Origin: Coriaria nepalensis
Taxonomy: Eukaryota; Streptophyta; Magnoliopsida; Cucurbitales; Coriariaceae
Direction: 5' to 3'
NCBI GenBank assembly: GCA_027186245.1
Contig: CP114490.1
Span: 6,146,501-6,210,500, forward strand
DNA: 64,000 bases
The notes beneath the pieces were generated by a model. That model was not told where the DNA came from, ran no database searches, and was given only the letters and a program-made list of their open reading frames with translations. Positions 11,924-25,080 of this stretch are shown piece by piece; positions within the stretch are counted from its first letter, which is position 1, and the number at the start of each line of letters is the position of its first letter. The translations under genes were made by a program, and so were the position numbers.

Positions 11924-12928
11924 GGCACAAAATTTGTGTTTGATGTGCGAAAATAGAATTCGTCGGAACCTCATTCATATTATTTGGTGGCTTGAAGAGA
12001 CTCATTGATTTGAGTTTCAGGTAAAACAAATGCACACGTTTACTACAAAGATCATTAGAATGTTTTGCCCGAAACTTCTGTTTGACATACGAAAGTCGAC
12101 TTCATTCGAACCTCATTCAAATGGTTGAGAGGCTTCAGGAGACTTATTGAAATGATTTTCAGGCTAAATAAATACACATGTGTCCTTCAAAGATCACTAG
12201 CAAGTTATGCACAAAATTTGTGTTTGATGTGCGAAAATAAAATTCGTCGGAACCTCATTCATATTATTTAATGGCTTGAAGAGTCTCATTGATTTGAGTT
12301 TCCAGAAAAACAAATGCACACGTTTACTACAAAGATCATTAGAATGTTTTGCCCGGAACTTTTGTTTGACATACGAAAGTAGACTTCATTCGAACCTCAT
12401 TCAAATGGTTGAGAGGCTTCAGTAGACTTATTGAAATGATTTTCAGGCTAAATAAATGCACATGTGTCCTTCAAAGATCACTAGCAAGTTATGCACAAAA
12501 TTTGTGTTTGATGTGCGAAAATAGAATTCCTGGGAACCTCATTCATATTATTTAGTGGCTTGAAGAGTCTCATTGATTTGAGTTTCAGGTAAAACAAATT
12601 CACAGGTTTACTTTAAAGATCATTAGAATGTTATATCCAAAACATGTGTCAGAAATACGAAAGTAGACTTCATTCGAACCTTATTCAAGTGGTTGAGTGG
12701 CTTTAGGAGACTTATTGAAATGATTTTCAGGCCAAATAAATGCACATGTGTCCTTCAAAGATCACTAGCAAGTTATGCACAAAATTTGTGTTTGATGTGC
12801 GAAAATAGAATTCGTCGGAACCTCATTCATATTATTTAGTGGCTTGAAGAGTCTCATTGATTTGAGTTTCAGGTAAAACAAATTCACAGGTTTACTTTAA
12901 AGATCATTAGAATGTTTTGCCCAAAACA

Positions 12929-13639
12929 TGTGTCAGAAATACGAAAGTAGACTTCATTCGATCATTATTCAAGTGGTTGAGTGGCTTCAGGAGACTTATT
13001 GAAATGATTTTCAGGCTAAATAAATGGACATGTGTCCTTCAAAGATCAGTAGCAAGTTATGCACAAAATTTGTGTTTGATGTGCGAAAATAGAATTCGTG
13101 GGAACCTCATTCATATTATTTAGTGGCTTGAAGAGTCACATTGATTTGAGTTTTAGGTCAAACAAATTCACACGTTTACTACAAAGATCATTAGAATGTT
13201 TTGCCCGAAACTTGTGTTTGAAATACAAAAGTAGACTTCATTCGAACCTCATTCAAATGGTTGAGTGGCTTCAGGAGACTTATTGAAATGATTTTCAGGT
13301 GAAATAAATGCACATATGTCCTTCAAAGATCACTAGCAAGTTATGCACAAAATTTGTGTTTGATGTGCGAAAATAGAATTCGTCGGAACCTCATTCATAT
13401 CATTTAATGGCTTGAAGAGTCTCACTGATTTGAGTTTCAGGAAAAACAAATGCACACGTTTACTACAAAGATCATTAGAATGTTTTGCCCGAAACTTGTG
13501 TTTTACATACGAAAGTATACTTCATTCGAACCTCATTCAAATGGTGTAGAGGCTTCAGGAGACTTATTGAAATGATTTTCAGGCTAAATAAATGCACATG
13601 TGTCCTTCAAAGATCACTAGCAAGTTATGCACAAAATTT
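12929..13639 (+). repeat. Partner copy of 10090-10800 (lag 2839 bp)
   Basis: The copy ends sharply: from 13640 on, tatgttcgatgtg replaces the tgtgtttgatgtg of the first copy, and the next monomer differs (attcgtcgg against attcctggg). At the left edge, ttttgcccaaaacatg differs from ttatgtccaaaacttg. The open reading frames starting at 12917, 13098 and 13485 simply repeat those at 10078, 10259 and 10646 because of this duplication. Confidence 0.9.
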
Positions 13640-15054
13640 ATGTTCGATGTGCGAAAATAGAATTCGTCGGAACCTCGTTCATATTATTTAATGGCTTGAA
13701 GAGTCTCATTGATTTGAGTTTCAGGAAAAACAAATGCACACGTTTACTACAAAGATAATTAGAATGTTTGGCCCGGAACTTGTGTTTGACATACGAAAGT
13801 ATACTTCATTCGAACCTCATTCAAATGGTTGAGAGGCTTCAGGAGACTTATTGAAATGATTTTCAGGCTAAATAAATACACATGTGTCCTTCAAAGATCA
13901 CTAGCAAGTTATGCACAAAATTTGTGTTTGATCTGCGAAAATAAAATTCGTCGGAACCTCATTCATATTATTTAATGGCTTGAAGAGTCTCATTGATTTG
14001 AGTGTCAGGAAAAACAAATGCACACGTTTACTACAAAGATCATTAGAATGTTTTACCCGAAACTTGTGTTTGACATACGAAAGTAGACTTCATTCGAACC
14101 TCATTCAAATGGTTGAGAAGCTTCAGGAGACTTATTGAAATGATTTTCAAGCTAAATAAATGCACATGTGTCCTTCAAAGATCACTTGCAAGTTATGCAC
14201 AAAATTTGTGTTTGATGTGCGAAAATAGAATTCGTCGGAACCTCATTCATATTATTTAATGGCTTGAAGAGTCTCATTGATTTGAGTTTCAGGAAAAACA
14301 AATGCACACATTTACTACAGAGATCATTAGAATGTTTTGCCTGAAACTTGTGTCTGAAATACAAAAGTAGACTTCCTTCGAACCACGTTCAAAATGGATT
14401 AGTGGCTTCAGGAGACTTATTGAAATGATTTTCAGGTGAAATAAATGCACATGTGTCCTTCAAAGATCACTAGCAAGTTATGCACATAATTTGTGTTTGA
14501 TGTGCGAAAATAGAATTCGTCGGAACCTCATTCATATTATTTAGTGCCATGAAGAGTCTCATTGATTTGAGTTTCAGGAAAAACAAATGCACACGTTTAC
14601 TACAAAGATCATTAGAATGTTTAGCCTGAAACTTGTGTCTGAAATACAAAAGTAGACTTCATTCGAACCACGTTCAAATTGGTTTAGTGGCTTCAGGAGA
14701 CTTATTGAAATGATTTTCAGGTGAAAAAAATGCACATGTGTCCTTCAAAGATCACTAGCAAGTTATGCACAAAATTTGTGTTTGATGTGCGAAAATAGAA
14801 TTCGTCGGAACCTCATTCATATAATTTAGTGGCTTGAAGAGTCTCATTGATTTAAGTTTCACGTAAAACAAATACACACGTTTACTACAAAGATCATTAG
14901 AATGTTTTGCCTGAAACTTGTGTCTTAAATACGAAAGTAGACTTCATTCGAAGCACATTCAAAATGGTTTAGTGGCTTCAGGAGACTTATTGAAATGAAT
15001 TTCAGGTGAAATAAATGCACATGTGTCCTTCAAAGATCACTAGCAAGTTATGCA

Positions 15055-15921
15055 CAAAATTTGTGTTTGATGTGCGAAAATAGAATTCGTCGGAACCTCA
15101 TTCATATTATTTAATGGCTTGAAGAGTCTCATTGATTTGAGTTTCAGGTAAAACAAATGCACACGTTTACTACAAAGATCATTAGAATGTTTTGCCCGGA
15201 ACTTGTGTTTGACATACGAAAGTAGACTTCATTCGAACCTCATTCAAATTGTTGTGAGGCTTCAGGAGACTTATTGAAATTATTTTCAGGCTAAATAAAT
15301 GCACATGTGTCCTTCAAATATCACTAGCAAGTTATGCACAAAATTTGTGTTTGATGTGGAAAAATAGAATTCGTGGGAACCTCATTCATATTATTTTGTG
15401 GCTTGAAGAGTCTCATTGATTTGAGTTTCAGGTAAAACAAATTCACACGTTTACTACAAAGATCATTAGAATGTTATGTCCAAAACTTGTGTCAGAAATA
15501 TGAAACTAGACTTCATTCGAACCTCATTCAAATGGTTGAGAGGCTTCAGGAGACTTATTGAAATGATTTTCAGGCAAAGTAAATGCACATGTGTCCTTCA
15601 AATATCACTAGCAAGTTATGCACAAAATTTGTGTTTGATGTGGAAAAATAGAATTCGTGGGAACCTCATTCATATTAGTGGCATGAAGAGTCTCATTGAT
15701 TTGAGTTTCAGGAAAAACAAATGCACACGTTTACTACAACGATCATTAGAATGTTTTGCCTGAAACTTGTGTCTGAAATACAAAAGTAGACTTCATTCGA
15801 ACCACGTTCAAATTGGTTTCGTGGCTTCAGGAGACTTATTGAAATGATTTTCAGGTGAAATAAATGCACATGTGTCCTTCAAAGTCACTAGCAAGTTATG
15901 CACAAAATTTGTGTTTGATGT
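15055..15921 (+). repeat. 867-bp segment duplicated at 18172-19038 (lag 3117 bp)
   Basis: The two copies share ccttcaaatatcactagc, ggcaaagtaaatgcac, the shortened B start catattagtggcatg, and aaagtcactagc with two bases missing. Visible differences are few (ggtttcgtggc against ggtttagtggc; gcacatgtg against gcacttgtg; one base near 15281). The identical 95-codon open reading frames at 15476 and 18593 lie in this block and are a result of the duplication, not evidence of coding. Confidence 0.88.
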
Positions 15922-18171
15922 GCGAAAATAGAATTCGTCGGAACCTCATTCATATAATTTAGTGGCTTGAAGAGTCTCATTGATTTGAGTTTCACGTAAA
16001 ACAAATACACACGTTTACTACAAAGATCATTAGAATGTTTTGCCTGAAACTTGTGTCTTAAATACGAAAGTAGACTTCATTCGAAGCACATTCAAAATGG
16101 TTTAGTGGCTTCAGGAGACTTATTGAAATGAATTTCAGGTGAAATAAATGCACATGTGTCCTTCAAAGATCACTAGCAAGTTATGCACATAATTTGTGTT
16201 TGATGTGCGAAAATAGAACTCGTCGGAACCTCACTCATATTATTTAATGGCTTGAAGAGTCTCATTGATTTGAGTTTCAGGAAAAACAAATGCACACGTT
16301 TACTACAAAGATCATTAGAATGTTTTGCCCGAAACTTGTGTTTGACATACGAAACTAGACTTCATTCGAACCTCATTCAAATGGTTGAGAGGGTTCAGGA
16401 GACTTATTGAAATGATTTGCAGGCTAAGTAAATGCACATGTGTCCTTCAAATATCACTAGCAAGTTATGCACAAAATTTGTGTTTGATGTGGAAAAATAG
16501 AATTCGTGGGAACCTCATTCATATTATTTAGTGGCTTGAAGAGTCTCATTGATTTGAGTTTCAGGTAAAACAAATTCACACGTTTACTACAAAGATCATT
16601 AGAATGTTATGTCCAAAACTTGTGTCAGAAATATGAAACTAGACTTCATTCGAACCTCATTCAAATGGTTGAGAGGCTTCAGGAGACTTATTGAAATGAT
16701 TTGCAGGCAAAGTAAATGCACATGTGTCCTTCAAATATCACTAGCAAGTTAGGCACAAAATTTGTGTTTGATGTGGAAAAATAGAATTCGTGGGAACCTC
16801 ATTCATATTAGTGGCATGAAGAGTCTCATTGATTTGAGTTTCAGGAAAAACAAATGCACACGTTTACTACAACGATCATTAGAATGTTTTGCCTGAAACT
16901 TGTGTCTGAAATACAAAAGTAGACTTCATTCGAACCACGTTCAAATTGGTTTAGTGGCTTCAGGAGACTTATTGAAATGATTTTCAGGTGAAATAAATGC
17001 ACGTGTCCTTCAAAGATCACTAGCAAATTATGCAAAAAATTTGCGTTTGATATGCGAAAATAGAATTCGTCGGAACCTCATTCATATTATTTAGTGGCTT
17101 GGAGAGTCTCATTGATTTGAGTTTCAGAAAAAACAAATGCACACGTTTAATACAAAGATCATTAGAATGTTTTGCCCGAAACTTATGTTTGAAATATGAA
17201 AGTAGACTTCATTCGAACCTCATTCAAATGGTTGAGTGGCTTCAGGAGACTTATTGAAATGCTTTTCAGGTGAAATTAATGCACATGTGTCCTTCAAAGA
17301 TCACTAGCAAGTTATGCACAAAATTTGTGTTTGATGTGCGAAAATAGAATTCGTCGGAACCTCATTCATATTATTTAATGGCTTGAAGAGTCTCATTGAT
17401 TTGAGTTTCAGGAAAAACAAATGCACACGTTTACTACAAAGATCATTAGAATGTTTTGCCTGAAACTTGTGTTTGACATACGAAAGTAGACTTCATTTGA
17501 ACCACGTTCAAAATGGATTAGTGGCTTCAGGAGACTTATTGAAATGATTTTCAGGTGAAATAAATGCACATGTGTCCTTCAAAGATCACTAGCAAGTTAT
17601 GCACATAATTTGTGTTTGATGTGCGAAAATAGAATTCGTCGGAACCTCATTCATATTATTTAGTGCCATGAAGAGTCTCATTGATTTGAGTTTCAGGAAA
17701 AACAAATGCACACGTTTACTACAAAGATCATTAGAATGTTTAGCCTGAAACTTGTGTCTGAAATACAAAAGTAGACTTCATTCGAACCACGTTCAAATTG
17801 GTTTAGTGGCTTCAGGAGACTTATTGAAATGATTTTCCGGTGAAATAAATGCACATGTGTCCTTCAAAGTCACTAGCAAGTTATGCACAAAATTTGTGTT
17901 TGATGTGCGAAAATAGAATTCGTCGGAACCTCATTCATATAATTTAGTGGCTTGAAGAGTCTCATTGATTTGAGTTTCAGGAAAAACAAATGCACACGTT
18001 TACTACAAAGATCATTAGAATGTTTTGCCCGGAACTTGTGTTTGACATACGAAAGTAGACTTCATTCGAACCTCATTCAAATGGTTGTGAGGCTTCAGGA
18101 GACTTATTGAAATGATTTTCAGGCTAAATAAATGCACATGTGTCCTTCAAAGATCACTAGCAAGTTATGCA

Positions 18172-19038
18172 CATAATTTGTGTTTGATGTGCGAAAATAG
18201 AATTCGTCGGAACCTCATTCATATTATTTAATGGCTTGAAGAGTCTCATTGATTTGAGTTTCAGGTAAAACAAATGCACACGTTTACTACAAAGATCATT
18301 AGAATGTTTTGCCCGGAACTTGTGTTTGACATACGAAAGTAGACTTCATTCGAACCTCATTCAAATTGTTGTGAGGCTTCAGGAGACTTATTGAAATGAT
18401 TTTCAGGCTAAATAAATGCACATGTGTCCTTCAAATATCACTAGCAAGTTATGCACAAAATTTGTGTTTGATGTGGAAAAATAGAATTCGTGGGAACCTC
18501 ATTCATATTATTTTGTGGCTTGAAGAGTCTCATTGATTTGAGTTTCAGGTAAAACAAATTCACACGTTTACTACAAAGATCATTAGAATGTTATGTCCAA
18601 AACTTGTGTCAGAAATATGAAACTAGACTTCATTCGAACCTCATTCAAATGGTTGAGAGGCTTCAGGAGACTTATTGAAATGATTTTCAGGCAAAGTAAA
18701 TGCACTTGTGTCCTTCAAATATCACTAGCAAGTTATGCACAAAATTTGTGTTTGATGTGGAAAAATAGAATTCGTGGGAACCTCATTCATATTAGTGGCA
18801 TGAAGAGTCTCATTGATTTGAGTTTCAGGAAAAACAAATGCACACGTTTACTACAACGATCATTAGAATGTTTTGCCTGAAACTTGTGTCTGAAATACAA
18901 AAGTAGACTTCATTCGAACCACGTTCAAATTGGTTTAGTGGCTTCAGGAGACTTATTGAAATGATTTTCAGGTGAAATAAATGCACATGTGTCCTTCAAA
19001 GTCACTAGCAAGTTATGCACAAAATTTGTGTTTGATGT
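18172..19038 (+). repeat. Partner copy of 15055-15921, followed by a 280-bp local repeat
   Basis: After this copy the short B variant catattagtggcatg at 18788 is repeated at 19068, 280 bp later, with the same A partner (gaaccacgttcaaattgg). That is one extra dimer carrying the 4-bp-shorter B form. It shows a single-dimer duplication placed on top of the larger 3117-bp duplication. Confidence 0.85.
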
Positions 19039-19270
19039 GGAAAAATAGAATTCGTGGGAACCTCATTCATATTAGTGGCATGAAGAGTCTCATTGATTTG
19101 AGTTTCAGGAAAAACAAATGCACACGTTTACTACAACGATCATTAGAATGTTTTGCCTGAAACTTGTGTCTGAAATACAAAAGTAGACTTCATTCGAACC
19201 ACGTTCAAATTGGTTTAGTGGCTTCAGGAGACTTATTGAAATGATTTTCAGGTGAAATAAATGCACATGT

Positions 19271-22200
19271 GTCCTTCAAAGATCACTAGCAAATTATGCA
19301 AAAAATTTGCGTTTGATATGCGAAAATAGAATTCGTCGGAACCTCATTCATATTATTTAGTGGCTTGAAGAGTCTCATTGATTTGAGTTTCAGGTAAAAC
19401 AAATGCACACGTTTGCTACAAAGATTATTAGAATGTTTTGCCCGAAACTTGTGTTCGAAATACGAAAGCAGACTTCATTCGAACCTCATTCAAAATGGTT
19501 TAGTGGCTTCAGGAGACTTATTGAAATGATTTTCAGGTGAAATAAATGCACATGTGTCGTTCAAAGATCACTAGCAAGTTATGCACAAAATTTGTGTTAG
19601 ATGTGCGAAAATAGAATTCGTCGGAACCTCATTCATATTATTTAGTGGCTTGAAGAGACTCATTCATTTGAGTTTCAGGAAAACAAATGCACAGGTTTTC
19701 TTCAAAGATCATTAGAATGTTTTGCCTGAAACTTGTGTTTGAAATACGAAAGTAGACTTCATTCGAACCTCATTCAAAATGGTTTAGTGGCTTCAGGAGA
19801 CTTATTGAAATGAATTTCAGGTGAAATAAATGCACATGTGTCCTTCAAAGATCACTAGCAAGTTATGCACATAATTTGTGTTTGATGTGCGAAAATAGAA
19901 TTCGTCGGAACCTCATTCATATTATTTAGTGGCATGAAGAGTCTCATTGATTTGAGTTTCAGGTAAAACAAATGCACACGTTTACTACAAAGATCATTAG
20001 AATGTTTTGCCTGAAACTTGTGTCTGAAATACAAAAGTAGACTTCATTCGAACCACGTTCAAATTGGTTTAGTGGCTTCAGGAGACTTATTGAAATGATT
20101 TTCAGGTGAAATAAATGCACATGTGTCCTTCAAAGATCACTAGCAAATTATGCAAAAAATTTGCGTTTGATATGCGAAAATAGAATTCGTCGGAACCTCA
20201 TTCATATTATCTAGTGGCTTGAAGAGTCTCATCGATTTGAGTTTCAGGTAAAACAAATGCACACGTTTGCTACAAAGATTATTAGAATGTTTTTCCCGAA
20301 ACTTCTGTTCGAAATACGAAAGCAGACTTCATTCGAACCTCATTCAAAATGGTTTAGTGCCTTCCGGAGACTTATTGAAATGATTTTCAGGTGAAATAAA
20401 TGCACATGTGTCCTTCAAAGGTCACTAGCAAGTTATGCACAAAATTTGTGTTTGATGTGCGAAAATAGAATTCGTCGGAACCTCATTCATATAATTTAGT
20501 GGCTTGAAGAGTCTCATTGATTTGAGTTTCAGGAAAAACAAATGCACACGTTTACTACAAAGATCATTAGAATGTTTTGCCCGAAACTTATTTGTGAAAT
20601 ACGAAAGTAGACTTCATTCGAACCACATTCAAAGTGGTTTAGTGGCTTCAGGAGACTTATTGAAATGCTTTTCAGGTGAAATAAATGCACATGTGTCCTT
20701 CAAAGATCACTAGCAAGTTATGCACAAAATTTGTGTTTGATGTGCGAAAATAGAATTCGTCGGAACCTCATTCATATTATTTGGTGGCTTGAAGAGACTC
20801 ATTGATTTGAGTTTCAGGTAAAACAAATTCACACGTTTACTTTAAAGATCATTAGAATGTTATGTCCAAAACTTGTGTCAGAAACACGAAAGTAGACTTC
20901 ATTCGAACCTTATTCAAGTGGTTGAGAGGCTTCAGGAGACTTATTGAAATGATTTTCAGGCGAAATAAATGCACATGTGTCCTTCAAAGATCACTAGCAA
21001 GTTATGCACAAAATTTGTGTTTGATGTGCGAAAATAGAACTCGTCGGAACCTCATTCATATTATTTAATGGCTTGAAGAGTCTCATTGATTTGAGTTTCA
21101 GGAAAAACAAATGCACACGTTTACTTTAAAGATCATTAGAATGTTATGTCCAAAACTTGTGTCAGAAACACGAAAGTAGACTTCATTCGAACCTTATTCA
21201 AGTGGTTGAGAGGCTTCAGGAGACTTATTGAAATGATTTTCAGGCGAAATAAATGCACATGTGTCCTTCAAAGATCACTAGCAAGTTATGCACAAAATTT
21301 GTGTTTGATGTGCGAAAATAGAATTCGTCGGAACCTCATTCATATTATTTGGTGGCTTGAAGAGACTCATTGATTTGAGTTTCAGGTAAAACAAATTCAC
21401 ACGTTTACTTTAAAGATCATTAGAATGTTATGTCCAAAACTTGTGTCAGAAACACGAAAGTAGACTTCATTCGAACCTTATTCAAGTGGTTGAGAGGCTT
21501 CAGGAGACTTATTGAAATGATTTTCAGGCGAAATAAATGCACATGTGTCCTTCAAAGATCACTAGCAAGTTATGCACAAAATTTGTGTTTGATGTGCGAA
21601 AATAGAACTCGTCGGAACCTCATTCATATTATTTAATGGCTTGAAGAGTCTCATTGATTTGAGTTTCAGGAAAAACAAATGCACACGTTTACTACAAAGA
21701 TCATTAGAATGTTTTGCCCGAAACTTGTGTTTGACATACGAAACTAGACTTCATTCGAACCTCATTCAAATGGTTGAGAGGCTTCAGGAGACTTATTGAA
21801 ATGATTTTCAGGCTAAGTAAATGCACATGTGTCCTTCAAATATCAATAGCAAGTTATGCACAACATTTGTGTTTGATGTGGAAAAATAGAATTCGTGGGA
21901 ACCTCATTCATATTATTTAGTGGCTTGAAGAGTCTCATTGATTTGAGTTTGAGGTAAAACAAATGCACACGTTTACTACAAAGATCATTAGAATGTTTTG
22001 CCTGAAACTTGTGTCTGAAATACAAAAGTAGACTTCATTCGAACCACGTTCAAAGTGGTTTAGTGGCTTCAAGAGACTTATTGAAATGATTTTCAGGTGA
22101 AATAAATGCACATGTGTCCTTCAAAGATCACTAGCAAATTATGCAAAAATTTTGCGTTTGATATGCGAAAATAGATTTCGTCGGAACCTCATTCATATTA

Positions 22201-25080
22201 TTTAGTGGCTTGAAGAGTCTCATTGATTTGAGTTTCAGGTAAAACAAATGCACACGTTTGCTACACAGATCATTAGAATGTTATGTCCAAAACTTGTGTC
22301 AGAAATACGAAAGTAGACTTCATCCGAACTTTATTCAAGTGGTTGAGTGGCTTCAGGAGACTTATGGAAATGATTTTCACGCGAAATAAATGCACGTGTG
22401 TCCTTCAAAGATCACTAGCAAGTTATGCACAAAATTTGTGTTCGATGTGCGAAAATAGAATTCGTCGGAACCTCATTCATATTATTTAGTGGCTTGAAGA
22501 GACTCATTGATTTGAGTTTCAGGAAAACAAATGCACAGGTTTTCTTCAAAGATCATTAGAATGTTTTGCCTGAAACTTGTGTTTGAAATACGAAAGTAGA
22601 CTTCATTCGAACCTCATCCAAAATGGTTTAGTGGCTTCAGGAGACTTATTGAAATGAATTTCAGGTGAAATAAATGCACATGTGTCCTTCAAAGATCACT
22701 AGCAAGTTATGCACATAATTTGTGTTTCATGTGCGAAAATAGAATTCGTCGGAACCTCATTCATATTATTTAGTGGCATGAAGAGTCTCATTGATTTGAG
22801 TTTCAGGAAAAACAAATGCACACGTTTACTACAAAGATCATTAGAATGTTTTGCCTGAAACTTGTGTCTGAAATACAAAAGTAGACTTCATTCGAACCAC
22901 GTTCAAAGTGGTTTAGTGGATTCAGGAGACTTATTGAAATGATTTTCAGGTGAAATAAATGGACATGTGTCCTTCAAAGATCACTAGCAAATTATGCAAA
23001 AAATTTGCGTTTGATATGCGAAAATAGAATTCGTCGGAACCTCATTCATATTATTTAGTGGCTTGAAGAGTCTCATTGATTTGAGTTTCAGGTAAAACAA
23101 ATGCACACGTTTGCTACAAAGATTATTAGAATGTTTTGCCCGAAACTTGTGTTCGAAATACGAAAGCAGACTTCATTCGAACCTCATTCAAAATGGTTTA
23201 GTGGCTTCAGGAGACTTATTGAAATGATTTTCAGGTGAAATAAATGCACATGTGTCCTTCAAAGATCACTAGCAAGTTATGCACAAAATTTGTGTTTGAT
23301 GTGCGAAAATAGAACTCGTCGGAACCTCATTCATATTATTTAACGGCTTGAAGAGTCTCATTGATTTGAGTTTCAGGAAAAACAAATGCACACGTTTACT
23401 ACAAAGATCATTAGAATGTTTTGCCCGAAACTTGTGTTTGACATACGAAACTAGACTTCATTCGAACCTCATTCAAATGGTTGAGAGGCTTCAGGAGACT
23501 TATTGAAATGATTTTCAGGCTAAGTAAAATGCACATGTGTCCTTCAAATATCTCTAGCAAGTTATGCACAACATTTGTGTTTGATGTTGAAAAATAGAAT
23601 TCGTGGGAACCTCATTCATATTATTTAGTGGCTTGAAGAGTCTCATTGATTTGAGTTTCAGGTAAAACAAATTCACACGTTTACTACAAAGATCATTAGA
23701 ATGTTATGTCCAAAACTTGTGTCAGAAATACGAAAGTAGACTTCATTCGAACCTCATTCAAGTGGTTGAGTGTCTTCAGGAGACTTATTAAAATGATTTT
23801 CAGGTGAAATAAATGCACATGTGTCCTTCAAAGATCACTAGCAAGTTATGCACAAAATTTGTGTTTGATGTGCGAAAATAGAATTCGTCGGAACCTCATT
23901 CTTATTATTTGGTGGCTTGAAGAGACTCATTGATTTGAGTTTCAGGAAAATAAATGCACACGTTTACTACAAAGATCATTAGAATGTTTTGCCCGAAACT
24001 TGTGTTTGACATACGAAACTAGACTTCATTCGAACCTCATTCAAATGGTTGAGAGGCTTCAGGAGATTTATTGAAATGATTTTCAGGCTAAGTAAATGCA
24101 CATGTGTCCTTCAAATATCACTAGCAAGTTATGCTCAACATTTGTGTTTGATGTGGAAAAATAGAATTCGTCGGAACCTCATTCATATAATTTAGTGGCT
24201 TGAAGAGTCTCACTGATTTGAGTTTCAGGAAAAACAAAATGCACACGTTTACTACAAAGATCATTAGAATGTTTTGCCCGAAACTTGTGTTTGAAATACG
24301 AAAGTAGACTTCATTCGAACCTCATTCAAATGGTTGAGAGGCTTCAGGAGACTTATTGAAATGATTTTCAGGCTAAGTAAATGCACATATGTCCTTCAAA
24401 TATCACTAGCAAGTTATGCACAAAATTTGTGTTTGATGTGCGAAAATAGAACTCGTCGGAACCTCATTCATATTATTTTATGGCTTGAAGAATCTCATTG
24501 ATTTGAGTTTCAGGAAAAACAAATGCACACGTTTACTACAAAGATCATTAGAATGTTTTGCCCGAAACTTGTGTTTGACATACGAAACTAGACTTCATTC
24601 GAACCTCATTCAAATGGTTGAGAGGCTTCAGGAGACTTATTGAAATGATTTTCAGGCTAAGTAAATGCACATGTGTCCTTCAAATATCACTAGCAAGTTA
24701 TGCACAAAATTTGTGTTTGATGTGCGAAAATAGAATTCGTCGGAACCTCATTCATATTATTTAGTGGCTTGAAGAGTCTCATTGATTTGAGTTTCAGGTA
24801 AAACAAATGCACACATTTACTTCAAAGATCATTAGAATGTTATGCCCGAAACTTGTGTCTGAAATACGAAAGTAGACTTCGGTCGAACCTCATTTAAATG
24901 GTTTAGTGGCTTCAGGAGACTTATTGAAATGATTTTCAGGCGAAATAAATGCACATGTGCCCTTCAAAGATCATTAGCAAGTTATGCACAAAATTTGTGT
25001 TTAATGTGCGAAAATAGAATTCGTCAGAATCTCAGTCATATTATTTAATGGCTAGAAGAGTCTCATTGATTTGAGTTTCA
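19271..25080 (+). repeat. Satellite block with a 2844-bp lag and a fresh dimer cluster
   Basis: Region 19650-20400 matches 22494-23244 at lag 2844; marks are gcacaggttttcttc, atgaatttcaggtg, aaattatgcaaaaaatttgc and cgaaagcagac. The variant ttgcgtttgatatgcg occurs at 17041, 19307, 20161, 22152 and 23005, with spacings of 2266, 854, 1991 and 853, each close to a whole number of dimers. Region about 23.2-23.6 kb also matches about 21.5-21.9 kb at roughly 1704 bp. The remaining dimers to 25080 are ordinary. Confidence 0.78.
20835..21691 (+). repeat. Three near-identical tandem dimers with an alternating 568-bp pattern
   Basis: The string gttatgtccaaaac with cagaaacacgaaag recurs at 20858, 21142 and 21426, exactly 284 bp apart. 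Flanking B monomers alternate between tatttggtggc and tatttaatggc, and A ends alternate between gaactcgtcgg and gaattcgtcgg, so the true unit is four monomers (568 bp): 20690-21123 equals 21258-21691 as far as I can see. This is among the most homogeneous parts of the left half. Confidence 0.88.

Larger units (their letters stand above)
6633..14370 (+). repeat. Satellite block with 568-, 1703- and 2839-bp higher-order lags
   Basis: Dimers here share a local dialect: ggttgagaggcttc and caggctaaataaatgc in A, and gcccgaaacttgtgtttg or gttatgtccaaaac in B. Several blocks are copied at whole-monomer lags and are listed separately. Adjacent dimers around 8820-9400 are also near duplicates (gaattcctggg and cccaacac/tccaacac variants 284-288 bp apart). 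Between copied blocks the dimers are ordinary and more diverged. No gene-like or unique sequence is present. Confidence 0.8.
14371..19270 (+). repeat. Satellite block with 3117- and 1133-bp higher-order lags
   Basis: A local dialect marks the block: gaaccacgttcaaattgg in A, gatgtggaaaaatag at the A end, and the shortened B variant catattagtggcatg. Segments 14380-14840 and 15055-15921 recur at 17497-17957 and 18172-19038 (lag 3119 falling to 3117 after a 2-bp loss in aaagtcactag). Segments 14760-15050 and about 15300-15880 also recur 1133 bp later at 15893-16183 and 16433-17013. So the 15 kb region was copied at least twice by different exchanges. Confidence 0.8.

Noticed and set aside
15476..15763. 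95-codon open reading frame, identical in protein at 18593-18880
   Set aside because: Its extra length comes from a 4-bp-shorter B monomer that shifts the frame, and its duplication is explained by the 3117-bp segmental copy. It contains only translated satellite sequence.
7522..22489. Repeated short open reading frames of about 68 codons on the plus strand (for example 7522, 10078, 12917, 20862, 21146, 21430, 22283)
   Set aside because: They fall at the same place in the satellite dimer each time and recur only because the DNA recurs. The 284-bp dimer is not a multiple of three, so the frame changes every dimer and no frame stays open. There is no start context, codon bias or protein domain, and substitutions do not look constrained at the codon level.
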